A stretch of 64,000 nucleotides of DNA, taken from positions 4,030,001 to 4,094,000 of the forward strand of contig NZ_JAKZBV010000001.1 of NCBI RefSeq assembly GCF_022539255.1, written 5' to 3'. The stretch is from Sinomonas terrae. Its GTDB lineage: Bacteria > Actinomycetota > Actinomycetes > Actinomycetales > Micrococcaceae. Made by a program: the position numbers and the translations under genes. Positions within the stretch are counted from its first letter, which is position 1. Every line of letters begins with the position of its first letter. The notes beneath the pieces are model-generated. The model was not told the DNA's origin, ran no database searches, and saw nothing but the letters and a program-made list of their open reading frames with translations. Below, piece after piece: positions 43,074-51,476 of this stretch.

Positions 43074-44222
43074 TCAGCCCTCCTGGCCCGTGAGGGGGAC
43101 GGCGCTGGGCCGGTCGGCGCGGCTCGTGACCGCGACCGCCTTGCCGGTGTGCGCGGAGTCGAGGAGGGACTCCATGACGTCGAGGGCGTGGAACGCCAGG
43201 ACGCCACCTGCGCGCGGCTCCTGGCCTTCGGGAGTTGCGGCGAGGTCCGCGATCCCGTAGCCGCGGCCCGAGTCGATGTAGCCGGCTGAGACGGGCAGCG
43301 TCTCCCACTCCGAGCCGCCGAGCCGGAACAGCCGGGTCTCGCCGTCGAAGTGGTTCGGGTCAGGCACGGCGAGCGTCCCCTGGGGCCCGTGGACCTCGAT
43401 GTTCGCCGAATGCGTCGCGACCGCGTCGAAGCTCATCACGAGCGTCGAGAGCACCCCGGACTCGTGCACGAGGACGCCCGTGACGTGGGTGTCGATCTCC
43501 ACCGGCACCTTCTCCCCCGCCCGCGGCCCCGACCCGATGACCCGCTCGGAGCGGGTGTGGCTCGCCGAGCCGATCACAGACACCACTGGGCCAAGCAGCG
43601 TCACGAGCGCCGTGACGTAGTACGGGCCCATGTCCAGCAGGGGGCCGCCGCCGGGCTGGTAGTAGAAGTCCGGGTTCGGGTGCCAGCGCTCGTGGCCCGG
43701 GGTGACCATCGTCGCCGTCGCCGCCACCGGGGCGCCGATGAGCCCGTCGTCGATCGCCTTCCGCGCGGTCTGGATGCCCGTGCCCAGCACGGTGTCCGGC
43801 GCGCAGCCGACGACGACGCCCGCCTCCCGTGCCGCGTCCAGCACCCGGCGGGCCTCCGCCGTCGTCGCCGCCAGCGGCTTCTCCCCGTACACGGACTTGC
43901 CGGCCGCGATCGCCGCGAGGGCGACCTCGGCGTGCGCCGCCGGGATCGTCAGGTTCAGGACGAGGTCCACATCCGGTGCGGCCAGGAGCTCCTCGACGCT
44001 CACGGCACGCACACCGCCGTCGCCCGCGCCGCCGCCGCCGTCGCCACCGCCGTCGCCCGCGCCGTCGTTCCACTCCGAAGCCACCGCACGCGCCCGCTCC
44101 ATGTCGAGGTCCGCGACCGCGGTCAGCCGCACGTCCTCGAGCCTGCGGAAGCTCGTCAGGTACTGGGCCACGATCTTCCCGCAGCCGATGATCCCGACCC
44201 TCAGCGGCTTCTCCCTGCTCAC
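43074..44222 (-). CDS. Gfo/Idh/MocA family oxidoreductase
   Basis: A 382-aa dehydrogenase with GIIGCGKIVAQYL, catalytic lysine in VYGEKPLAATT, GGGPLLDMGPYYVTALV and the C-terminal ALDVMESLLDSA. A Gly/Asp-rich insertion of about 18 residues (around residues 60-80) sits in the Rossmann domain. GTG at 44222 overlaps the ThuA stop (GTGA). ThuA-Gfo/Idh pairs occur in trehalose and related disaccharide catabolism through 3-keto sugars; that role is inferred here. Confidence 0.88.
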   Translation of the reverse strand: MSREKPLRVGIIGCGKIVAQYLTSFRRLEDVRLTAVADLDMERARAVASEWNDGAGDGGGDGGGGAGDGGVRAVSVEELLAAPDVDLVLNLTIPAAHAEVALAAIAAGKSVYGEKPLAATTAEARRVLDAAREAGVVVGCAPDTVLGTGIQTARKAIDDGLIGAPVAATATMVTPGHERWHPNPDFYYQPGGGPLLDMGPYYVTALVTLLGPVVSVIGSASHTRSERVIGSGPRAGEKVPVEIDTHVTGVLVHESGVLSTLVMSFDAVATHSANIEVHGPQGTLAVPDPNHFDGETRLFRLGGSEWETLPVSAGYIDSGRGYGIADLAATPEGQEPRAGGVLAFHALDVMESLLDSAHTGKAVAVTSRADRPSAVPLTGQEG

Positions 44223-44917
44223 CGGCTCGCCCACAGCAGGCCCCTTTCGATGATCGTTCGGACGTTCGGGTCCTGGAGGACCTCGACCCGGTGGCCCGGG
44301 GTGCAGACGAAGATCCGGCCCTTGCCCCATTCACGGGTCCAGATCGCCGGAGAGGTCACCTCCCGGTGCCACGGATCCCACTCGCGCACCTTCTGCGTCG
44401 TGGTGGCCAAGACGTCGATGTAGTCGTCCGCAAGGACCCAGTACTGCTCGGTCACGAGCCCGAAGTCTCCGATGCCCTCGGTGATCGGGTGCGAGGCCGC
44501 AGCCGGGAGCATGTTCACGGTGTACGGGACGTAGTTGTCCGACTGCTCACCGATCCGCTCGTCCGGATGCTTGCCCGGATGGCACGCGAACTGGCCGCCG
44601 ATCAGGTGCAGGTAGTCCGAGGTGTTCCGGTACGAGTCCGCGATCCCCCCATGCCAGCCCGCGAGCCCGGTCCCGTTCTCCACCGCCGCGCGCAGGCCCT
44701 CGAACTCGTCCTTCTCGATCGTGGACATCGTCATGCACTGCACCACGAGGTCCACCCCCGCCATGTACTCGGCGTCGGCGTAGACCTTGGGCGATTCCTC
44801 GATGCGCACCTCGTACCCGTTGTCCTTCAGGTACGGGATGAACAGGTCCGTGGCCTCGACAGGCTGATGCCCGTCCCAGCCCCCTCGCACCACGAGCGCA
44901 TTCTTGCTGCTAGTCAC
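44219..44917 (-). CDS. ThuA-like trehalose utilisation domain protein
   Basis: A 232-aa protein of the ThuA family (glutamine amidotransferase-like fold): NALVVRGGWDGHQPVEATDLF, GLAGWHGGIADSYRNTSDYLHLIGGQF and the C-terminal GRIFVCTPGHRVEVL. It lacks the amidotransferase cysteine, as the family does. GTG start at 44917 follows AAAGGA. Translationally coupled to a Gfo/Idh dehydrogenase. In rhizobia ThuA is linked to trehalose/maltitol use through 3-keto intermediates. Confidence 0.88.
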   Translation of the reverse strand: MTSSKNALVVRGGWDGHQPVEATDLFIPYLKDNGYEVRIEESPKVYADAEYMAGVDLVVQCMTMSTIEKDEFEGLRAAVENGTGLAGWHGGIADSYRNTSDYLHLIGGQFACHPGKHPDERIGEQSDNYVPYTVNMLPAAASHPITEGIGDFGLVTEQYWVLADDYIDVLATTTQKVREWDPWHREVTSPAIWTREWGKGRIFVCTPGHRVEVLQDPNVRTIIERGLLWASR

Positions 44918-44947
44918 TGATGTCCTTTGCTTGGTTCTGAAGTTCCG

Positions 44948-44999
44948 GTTGCCCCGTCACCTCTGCAGGGTGCCCACCCTGCAGAGGTGACGGGGCAAC
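44948..44999. repeat. 24-bp perfect inverted repeat centred on CTGCAG arms
   Basis: GTTGCCCCGTCACCTCTGCA (plus GGGT) at 44948-44971 pairs exactly with 44976-44999 around a 4-nt GCCC loop. A near-copy is at 51312-51361. The loop and long stem could end transcription between the isomerase gene and thuA or act as a mobile palindrome. A further ACGACGG-containing GC-rich stretch follows at 45012-45050. Confidence 0.8.
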
Positions 45000-45062
45000 G
45001 AGGGGCGGGCGCACGACGGCGGGAGCGCGGCTTCCGCGCGCACCGTCACCTGCTGCTGCTGG

Positions 45063-46070
45063 TCACCGGCTGCTGCTGAAGGCTGCGTCGAAGGCCGCGG
45101 CGGGCGGGGAGATCTGGGCGAGCTGCTTGACGAGGGCGAGGGCCTGGGGTGCCCCGACGAGGCGGTCCATGCCGGCGTCCTCCCACTCGATGCTGGTGGG
45201 CCCCTCGTACCCGATCGAGTTGAGGGTGCGGAAGATCGGCTCCCACTGCACGTGCCCGTGGCCGGCGGTGACGAAGTCCCAGCCCCGGCGGGGGTCGGCC
45301 CATGCCAGGTGCGAGCCGAGCCGGCCGTTGCGGCCGTCGAGGTGGCGGATGGACTCCTTGACGTGGACGTGGAAGATCTTCTCCGCGAAGTCCTGCAGGA
45401 ACATGACGGGGTCGAGGTCCTGCCAGATGAAGTGCGAGGGGTCGAAGTTGAGCCCGAAGCCCTCCCGGCCCGCCATGGCCTCGAGCGCGCGCTTGGCCGT
45501 CCAGTAGTCGTAGGCGATCTCCGAGGGGTGCACCTCGAGCGCGAACCGGACCCCGACCTCGTCGAAGACGTCCATGATCGGGTTCCACCGGTCCGCGAAG
45601 TCCCGGTACCCGGCCTCGATCATCCCGTCCGGGACCGGCGGGAACATCGCCACGGCCTTCCAGATCGCCGAGCCCGTGAACCCGGTGACCGTCTTGACCC
45701 CGAGCCGCGCCGCGGCCCGCGCGGTCGCCTTCATCGCCTCGGCCGCGCGCTGCCGCACGCCCTCCGGGTCGCCGTCGCCCCAGACCTCCTCGGAAAGGAT
45801 CCCGCGGTGCCGTGCGTCGATCGGGTCATCGCACACGGCCTGGCCGGTGAGGTGGTTCGCGATCGCGAAAACCTCCAGCCCGTTGCGCTTGAGGATGTCG
45901 AGCCGGTCCTGGACGTACGCGTCGTCCCGGGCCGCTCGGACCGGGTCGAGGTGGTCGCCCCAGCAGGCGATCTCCAGCCCGTCGAAGCCCCACTCCCCTG
46001 CCAGCCGCGCGACCTCCTCGAACGGCAGGTCGGCCCACTGGCCCGTGAAAAGCGTGATCGGTCGTCCCAT
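45063..46070 (-). CDS. Sugar phosphate isomerase/epimerase (xylose isomerase-like TIM barrel)
   Basis: A 335-aa AP-endonuclease-2-fold protein: LAGEWGFDGLEIACWGDHLDP, FALEVHPSEIAYDYWTAKRAL, FGLNFDPSHFIWQDLDPV, IFHVHVKESIRHLDGRNG and SIEWEDAGMDR hold the usual metal ligands Glu, Asp, His and Glu. Its Shine-Dalgarno region overlaps the stop of the upstream Gfo/Idh gene (TAGGAGGA), so the two form a pair. In such loci these enzymes isomerise or cleave 3-keto sugars. Confidence 0.88.
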   Translation of the reverse strand: MGRPITLFTGQWADLPFEEVARLAGEWGFDGLEIACWGDHLDPVRAARDDAYVQDRLDILKRNGLEVFAIANHLTGQAVCDDPIDARHRGILSEEVWGDGDPEGVRQRAAEAMKATARAAARLGVKTVTGFTGSAIWKAVAMFPPVPDGMIEAGYRDFADRWNPIMDVFDEVGVRFALEVHPSEIAYDYWTAKRALEAMAGREGFGLNFDPSHFIWQDLDPVMFLQDFAEKIFHVHVKESIRHLDGRNGRLGSHLAWADPRRGWDFVTAGHGHVQWEPIFRTLNSIGYEGPTSIEWEDAGMDRLVGAPQALALVKQLAQISPPAAAFDAAFSSSR

Positions 46071-46079
46071 CTGATCCTC

Positions 46080-47252
46080 CTAAACCTTGGTCCAGCGTGA
46101 TTCGTCCGCGGCGCTGGCCTCGACGGCCTCCAGCACGCGCTGGACCTGCAGCGCGTCCGCGAACGACGGCGCGGGCTGCCTCCCCGCCGCGATCGCCTCC
46201 ACGAGGTCCACCGCCTGGTGGGTGAACGCGTGCTCGTAGCCCAGCCCGTGGCCCACCGGCCACCAGTGGCCGGTGTACGGGTGCTCGGGCTCGGTGACCT
46301 GGATCCTGCGGAAGCCCGCATTGGGCTCGTCCGCGGCGTCGTAGAACCACAGCGAGTTCATGTCCTCGAAGTCGAACGCGAGCGAGCCCTCCGAGCCGTT
46401 GAGCTCGAGCCGCATCGCGTTCTTCCGGCCCAGGGCGAACCTCGTCGCCTCGAACACGCCCACCGCGCCGCCGTCGAGCCGGGCGCTGAAGACCGCGGCG
46501 TCGTCGACCGTCACCGGGCCCTTCGGCCCGCCCGCCTGCCCCGCCCCGCCCAGGCCCACGAAGTCCCCGCCCACGGGCCGTTCCTTCACGAACGTCTCCA
46601 GCAGCGCCGAGACCCCCGTGATGCCCTGGCCCGTGATCCACTGGGCGGCGTCGATCACGTGCGCGCCGATGTCCCCGAGCGCCCCGGACCCGGACTTCGC
46701 CCTGTCCAGCCGCCAGGTCAGCGGCGCGTCCTCGTCCGCGAGCCAGTCCTGGAGGTACTGGGCCCGCACGTGCCGGACCGTCCCGAGCGCCCCCGAGCCC
46801 ACCAGGCGCTTCGCCAGGGCCAGGGCCGGAGTGCGGCGGTAGGAGAACCCGCACATCGAGAACACCCCACGCGCCGCCGCAGCATCCGCCGCCGCCGTCA
46901 TCCGCTCCGCCTCCGCCACCGAGTTCGCCAGCGGCTTCTCGCACAGCACGTGCTTGCCCGCCTCCAGGGCCGCGACCGCGATCTCCGCGTGCGTGTCCCC
47001 GGGCGTGCAGATATCGACCAGGTCGATGTCCTCTCGCTCGACCAGCCGCCGCCAGTCGGTCTCCGCCGACTCCCAGCCCAGCTTCTCCGCCGCCGCCGCG
47101 ACCCGCCCCGCATCCCGGCCCGCCACCGCGGCCATCACCGGCGCCAACGGCAGGTCGAAGAAACGCGGCGCCGTCCGCCACGCCTGCGAATGCGCCGCAC
47201 CCATGAACGCATAGCCCACCATGCCCACACGCAAAGGCCTCGGTTGTGTCAT
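46080..47252 (-). CDS. Gfo/Idh/MocA family oxidoreductase
   Basis: A 390-aa dehydrogenase: GMVGYAFMGAAHSQAW, CTPGDTHAEIAVAALEAGKHVLCEKPLANS with the catalytic lysine, and GALGDIGAHVIDAAQWITG in the C-terminal domain. The VTEPEHPYTGHWWPVGHGLGYEHAF segment is that of the subfamily paired with sugar isomerases. ATG 47252 follows AAGGGAG; the longer 432-aa reading lacks support. First gene of the leftward isomerase operon, divergent from a LacI regulator. Confidence 0.9.
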   Translation of the reverse strand: MTQPRPLRVGMVGYAFMGAAHSQAWRTAPRFFDLPLAPVMAAVAGRDAGRVAAAAEKLGWESAETDWRRLVEREDIDLVDICTPGDTHAEIAVAALEAGKHVLCEKPLANSVAEAERMTAAADAAAARGVFSMCGFSYRRTPALALAKRLVGSGALGTVRHVRAQYLQDWLADEDAPLTWRLDRAKSGSGALGDIGAHVIDAAQWITGQGITGVSALLETFVKERPVGGDFVGLGGAGQAGGPKGPVTVDDAAVFSARLDGGAVGVFEATRFALGRKNAMRLELNGSEGSLAFDFEDMNSLWFYDAADEPNAGFRRIQVTEPEHPYTGHWWPVGHGLGYEHAFTHQAVDLVEAIAAGRQPAPSFADALQVQRVLEAVEASAADESRWTKV

Positions 47253-47320
47253 GCTCTGCTCCCTTCTCGCGAAGGCTGGCCCCGCCGATCTCCTCGGAAG
47301 GCAGCCAACGGACGCAGTCG

Positions 47321-47510
47321 CGAAAATTCCGGTCGCCCGCTTGGCGGTCGAAACATTTCGTCGCGTTATCGCTGGCACTCACGCTAGGAGGTGATTCCCA
47401 TCACGGTCAAGGGGTCGCGAGGAAAAAGTTCAGAGTGTTAACCAAACCGTCGTGACCTCATTGACGGCTCGCGAAGGAGCCAGCACACTGTCCCTAGCGA
47501 AATTCTTTCG
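47321..47510. promoter_or_regulatory. CGAAA-TTTCG dyads, probable LacI operators
   Basis: CGAAACATTTCG at 47349-47360 and CGAAATTCTTTCG at 47498-47510 have the same arms; a weaker CGAAAATTCCG is at 47321-47331. They flank the 276-bp spacer between the Gfo/Idh operon and the LacI gene, one near each start. Confidence 0.6.
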
Positions 47511-47528
47511 AAAGTCAGGAACCCCGGC

Positions 47529-48581
47529 ATGACGCTCACCGGCAGGAAGCCCACGCTCGCCGCCATCGCGCGCCTCACCGGCGTTTCGACCCCCACCGTC
47601 TCGAAGGTCGTCAACGGGCGCGAGGACGTGGCCGCGGAGACCCGTGCCAAGGTGCTCGCGGCGCTCGAGGAAGCCGGCTACGAGTCGCCCACCCACCGGA
47701 GGACGACGCACCGCACCGGCATCGTGGAGGTCGCCTTCGACTCGATCAACTCGAACTACGCCTCGTCAGTGCTCGACGGCATCCTCGCGCAGGCCGCCAC
47801 GATGGGCGTCGAGGTCGTGCTGAGCGTGACGGGCAGCGCGGCCTCATCCGGCTTTGACCTCGAACGCCGGGCCCAGCGCACGGTCGACGAAGACCGATCC
47901 GGCATCATCGTCGTCACCTCCGCGTTCACCGGATCCCACCTTGCCGCTTTCCATCGGCGGCGGGTCCCCGTCGTCGTCATCGATCCTCTCAACCCGCCGC
48001 CGTCCGACGTCGTGAGCGTCGGCGCCACGAACTGGGCCGGGGGCAAGGCCGCCGCCGAACACCTGCTCGACCTCGGTCACCGCCGGATCGCCTACCTCGG
48101 CGGCCCGGACTCCGCCGAATGCAGTCAGGCACGACTCCACGGCTACATGTCAGCGCTCATGTCGCGGGGCGTCGAGGTCGATCCCCGTCTGGTGCGGCAC
48201 GGGAGGTTCCGGGTCGAAGACGGTGTCGAAGGGCTCACCGCTCTCCTGGCCCTCGATGAACGGCCTACGGCCATCTTCTCCGGCAGTGATGCGATCGCTG
48301 TCGGCGTCCTTCGCGAAGCACGACGGCGCCGCATCCACGTGCCGGAAGAGCTCAGCCTCGTGGGCTTCGACGGGACCGCCCTCGCAGAGGATTCCGTCCC
48401 CGCCCTCACGTCCGTCGCGCAGCCTCTGCACGATATGGGCCGGACGGCGCTGCGCACCCTTCTGCGCCAGGCCCACGGGGAGCAGCTCGACTCGCACCGC
48501 GTCGAACTCGCGACGCAGCTCGTGGTCCGAGAGTCGACCGCGCCCGCGCCAGCCCCCGCCCCCACCCCCACCCCCGCCTGA
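47529..48581 (+). CDS. LacI-family transcriptional regulator
   Basis: A 350-aa regulator with HTH PTLAAIARLTGVSTPTVSKVVNGREDVAAETRAKVLAALEEAGY, a PBP-like effector domain (GIVEVAFDSINSNYASSVLDGIL; GLGHRRIAYL-like DLGHRRIAYLGGP; SLVGFDGTALAEDSVPALTSVAQP) and a Pro/Ala/Thr-rich tail. It is divergent from the Gfo/Idh-isomerase operon. Its TGA stop is the first triplet of repeat array D. Confidence 0.9.
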   Translation: MTLTGRKPTLAAIARLTGVSTPTVSKVVNGREDVAAETRAKVLAALEEAGYESPTHRRTTHRTGIVEVAFDSINSNYASSVLDGILAQAATMGVEVVLSVTGSAASSGFDLERRAQRTVDEDRSGIIVVTSAFTGSHLAAFHRRRVPVVVIDPLNPPPSDVVSVGATNWAGGKAAAEHLLDLGHRRIAYLGGPDSAECSQARLHGYMSALMSRGVEVDPRLVRHGRFRVEDGVEGLTALLALDERPTAIFSGSDAIAVGVLREARRRRIHVPEELSLVGFDGTALAEDSVPALTSVAQPLHDMGRTALRTLLRQAHGEQLDSHRVELATQLVVRESTAPAPAPAPTPTPA

Positions 48582-48790
48582 TCGTTTCGGGTACACCAAC
48601 TCCCCTCCCTGACCATCTCGGGTACACCAACTCCCCCCACTGACCATCTCGGGTACACCAACTCCCCCCACTGACCATCTCGGGTACACCAACTCCCCCC
48701 ACTGACCATCTCGGGTACACCAACTCCCAACCGAATGCGGAGTTGGCGTACCCGAGATGCTAGAGAAGGCGATTATCTGCTCCCGAACGC
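48579..48790. repeat. 31-bp repeat array D, five head-to-tail units plus inverted units
   Basis: Forward units have GGGTAC at 48589, 48620, 48651, 48682 and 48713, exactly 31 bp apart; most read CTGACCATCTCGGGTACACC followed by AACTCCCCCCA. A reverse unit has GTACCC at 48748 and a decayed one (GCTCCC) lies 31 bp on at 48779. The first unit includes the LacI stop codon. The following 145 bp before the permease gene show no gene. Confidence 0.92.
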
Positions 48791-48935
48791 CAAGGCCGCG
48801 GAACGCGAAGGCCCCGGAACGCCAGGCCCGGGAGCGCCAGACACAGGCTGGGCACAGCATCCTTTCGTATACGCCATAGGGTCCCTCAGTACGGTCTGGG
48901 TAGGCGCGGCGAGGGTCCGCGCAACGGAGGAACCC

Positions 48936-50462
48936 ATGTTTGCTCGGTACCTGCAGCGCGAGCTGTCAGGCAGACGGAAACAGACCGTCATCATCGCAAT
49001 CGCCCTGGCCTTGGCGATTGCCCTCGTCATCGTCGTCAACGCGCTCTCGGCTGGCGTCCGGGACGCACAGAAGGCCGCCCTGGCAAGCGTGTACGGCGTC
49101 GGGACGGACATCACCGTCACCCAAGCCCCCGCGGCGCCCACCGCTGGGGGCACCCAGGGCCCGCGATTCCAGTTCAATGGAGGGGCGGACAACAACCAGG
49201 GCTCCTCGACGTCGGTCAACCAGTCCCGACTCATCTCCGGCCGCGGTTCGGCTACGTTCGCTTCGACGTCGCTCGCCACAGTGCAGAAGACGACGGGAGT
49301 GCAGTCGGCCTCGGCGGCACTCTCGCTCACGAACATCACGCTCAACGGCCAGGTCGCCCAGCAGAACGGCAGCGCCAACGCGGCCCCGACGGCCCCATCG
49401 GAGACCGGCCAGCAGGGCGGGACGGGACGACGCTTCGGCGGCAACTTCGGCGTCGACTCGTTCAGCGTGCTCGGCATCGACGGCAACGCAGGCAAGGTCG
49501 GGCCGCTCGCCGCGGCGACGGTCTCGAAGGGCCGCGCGCTCGGCACGCAGGACGTCGGGCAGCACAACGCTGTGATCGACTCCTCGTATGCGACCACGGC
49601 GAACCTCGCGCTCGGCGGCACGATCAACGTGGGTGGCCAGAACTTCACGATCGTGGGCATCATCTCGGCGACTGGTTCTGACTCGCAGACGGCCGCGGAC
49701 GTCTACATCCCGCTCGACGTCGCCCAGACCCTCTCGACCGAGACCGGCAAGGTCAGCACTGTCTACGTCCAGGCCGCGTCCTCGGATCAGGTCGCGAACC
49801 TCAAGGCGGACCTCCAGAAGGCACTCCCGTCCCAGACCATCAACACCCAAGCCGATCTCGCCTCGAACGTTTCAGGCTCGCTCTCCACGGCCTCCGGTCT
49901 GATCTCGGGCCTCGGCACGTGGCTCTCGGTAGCCGTCCTCGCTGCGGCCTTCCTTCTCGCGGCGCTCCTCACGCTCTCCGGCGTCTCGCGCCGCACGCGT
50001 GAATTCGGCACGCTCAAGGCGATCGGCTGGCGCAACGGCCGCATTGTGAAGCAGGTCGCGGGAGAGTCTCTCGTCCAGTCGCTCATCGGCGGCGTCGTCG
50101 GCATCGCGGTGGGCCTCATCGCCGTCGTCGTCATCAATATGATGAGCCCGACGCTCACTGCTGGCGCGGGCGGGGCCCGTGGGGCCGGCGGTGCAGCCCG
50201 GGCAGCCGGAAGCGCGGCAGGGCGTGCGGCCCAGAACGGCACAGGCGGCGGCTTCGGCGGCGGCGGCTTCGGCGGCGGGGGCTTCGGTGGTGGCGGCTTC
50301 GGCGGCTCGGCAACACACGTCGCCCTCGGCGCACCGGTCGCGCCTTCGTTCATCCTCATCGCCGTCGGCATCGCCATCTTGGGCGGCCTCGTGGCGGGCG
50401 TCGTGGGCGGCTGGCGCGCTGCCCGCCTCCAGCCCGCTGAAGCACTGAGGAGCCTGGCCTGA
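48936..50462 (+). CDS. ABC transporter permease, MacB/FtsX type
   Basis: A 508-aa permease: one N-terminal helix (TVIIAIALALAIALVIVVNALSAG), a large extracytoplasmic MacB-like domain of about 320 residues, then three C-terminal helices with the FtsX signature LSGVSRRTREFGTLKAIGWRNGRI. Between helices 3 and 4 is a Gly-rich loop with four GGGGF-type repeats. ATG 48936 follows ACGGAGG; the 67-codon upstream reading covers repeat sequence. It couples to the ATPase gene by a TGATG overlap. Exports an unknown substrate or acts as a mechanotransmitter. Confidence 0.88.
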   Translation: MFARYLQRELSGRRKQTVIIAIALALAIALVIVVNALSAGVRDAQKAALASVYGVGTDITVTQAPAAPTAGGTQGPRFQFNGGADNNQGSSTSVNQSRLISGRGSATFASTSLATVQKTTGVQSASAALSLTNITLNGQVAQQNGSANAAPTAPSETGQQGGTGRRFGGNFGVDSFSVLGIDGNAGKVGPLAAATVSKGRALGTQDVGQHNAVIDSSYATTANLALGGTINVGGQNFTIVGIISATGSDSQTAADVYIPLDVAQTLSTETGKVSTVYVQAASSDQVANLKADLQKALPSQTINTQADLASNVSGSLSTASGLISGLGTWLSVAVLAAAFLLAALLTLSGVSRRTREFGTLKAIGWRNGRIVKQVAGESLVQSLIGGVVGIAVGLIAVVVINMMSPTLTAGAGGARGAGGAARAAGSAAGRAAQNGTGGGFGGGGFGGGGFGGGGFGGSATHVALGAPVAPSFILIAVGIAILGGLVAGVVGGWRAARLQPAEALRSLA

Positions 50463-51232
50463 TGACCATCGAGAACAAAGCGGAGGAACCTGTGCAGGAG
50501 CAGACCAGCGTTCAGAACCCGGCCGTCGCGCCGGCTCCCGAGGGCCAAGCGGCCAAGGTGCCGATGTTCCAGCTCGAAAACGTCGGCAAGACGTACAAGC
50601 AGCGCGACCGCACCGTCCGCGCGCTCGACGGCGTGTCGCTTTCGATCGCCGCCGGGCAGCTCGTGGCGATCCAGGGCCCGACCGGCGGCGGCAAGTCCAC
50701 GCTCCTGCAGATGCTCGGCGCGCTCGACAGGCCGAGCCAGGGCGTCGTTCGGCTCGCGGGTCGCGAGATCTCGCGTCTCCGCGACCGTGAGCTCGCCGAC
50801 ATCCGCGCGAACGAGGTGGGCTTCGTCTTCCAGTCGTTCAACCTGATCCCGACCCTTACGGCTCAGGAGAACGTCGAAATGGGCCTCGAGCCGCTGCGCC
50901 TGAAGGCGGCCGAGCGCGCGGAGCGGGCCACTCAGGCTCTCGCCTCGGTGGGCCTCGGCGACCGCGCCGGCCACCGCCCGGGCGAGCTCTCGGGTGGCCA
51001 GCAGCAGCGCGTCGCGATCGCGCGGGCGCTCGCGAAGCAGCCGAAGGTCCTCCTGGCCGACGAGCCGACGGGCAACCTCGACGAGGGCACGCGCGACGAG
51101 ATCATGGACCTCTTCGAGGGCCTGTGGCGCGAGGGCCTCACGATCGTGCTCGTCACGCACGATTCCTCGGTCGCGCGCCGGGCGGAGCGCCGCCTGCGGA
51201 TTGCAGGCGGAAAGCTCACCGAGAAGAACTAG
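50462..51232 (+). CDS. ABC transporter ATP-binding protein, MacB/LolD type
   Basis: A 256-aa ATPase with Walker A GPTGGGKST, Q-loop FQSFNLIPTLTAQENV, signature LSGGQQQR, Walker B VLLADEPTGNLD and H-loop LVTHDSS, all typical of the LolD/MacB group. A 35-residue Ala/Glu-rich leader precedes the domain. ATG overlaps the permease stop by one base. It drives the FtsX-type permease upstream. Confidence 0.93.
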   Translation: MTIENKAEEPVQEQTSVQNPAVAPAPEGQAAKVPMFQLENVGKTYKQRDRTVRALDGVSLSIAAGQLVAIQGPTGGGKSTLLQMLGALDRPSQGVVRLAGREISRLRDRELADIRANEVGFVFQSFNLIPTLTAQENVEMGLEPLRLKAAERAERATQALASVGLGDRAGHRPGELSGGQQQRVAIARALAKQPKVLLADEPTGNLDEGTRDEIMDLFEGLWREGLTIVLVTHDSSVARRAERRLRIAGGKLTEKN

Positions 51233-51256
51233 GGGCCAAATCTTCCCAGACAACGC

Positions 51257-51305
51257 ACGACGACGGGTGGCGGCTTCCCTTGCGGAGGCCGCCACCCGTC
51301 GTCGT
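51257..51305 (+). terminator. 18-bp perfect hairpin after the ABC ATPase gene
   Basis: ACGACGACGGGTGGCGGC (51257-51274) pairs exactly with 51288-51305 around a 13-nt loop, 25 bp after the ATPase stop. It shares the ACGACGACGG foot seen in other hairpins of the window. Confidence 0.75.
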
Positions 51306-51311
51306 CCGGCC

Positions 51312-51361
51312 TTGTGCCGTCACTTCTGCAGGGTTGCCACCCTGCAGAGGTGACGGCACAA
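51312..51361. repeat. Second copy of the CTGCAG inverted repeat
   Basis: TTGTGCCGTCACTTCTGCA plus GGGT (51312-51334) pairs with 51339-51361 with one G-T mismatch and a TGCC loop. The core matches the element at 44948-44999; only the outer few bases differ, and they differ in compensating fashion on both arms. Confidence 0.8.
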
Positions 51362-51367
51362 CGTAAG

Positions 51368-51432
51368 GGCGAACATAAAGGCGCCACATAAAGGCACAAC
51401 ATGAAGGCACCACATGAAGGCGCAACATAACG
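51368..51432. repeat. 13-bp tandem repeat, five units
   Basis: Five units of the form GGCRCMACATRAA (first 12 bp, then four of 13 bp) run from 51368 to 51432 just upstream of the SDR ribosome-binding site. Confidence 0.75.
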
Positions 51433-51476
51433 GAGTGCCCGCGGGCGAGGCGGCGACAAGCTCGAGAGGATCGAAC

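Noticed and set aside
48587..48735. CRISPR-like array (five regular 31-bp repeats)
   Set aside because: Units are head to tail without unique spacers, no cas genes are near, and similar units occur in both orientations elsewhere.
50215..50320. Gly-rich stretch in the MacB-type permease as a sign of frameshift
   Set aside because: The frame is intact through it and the FtsX helices continue; it is a low-complexity loop.
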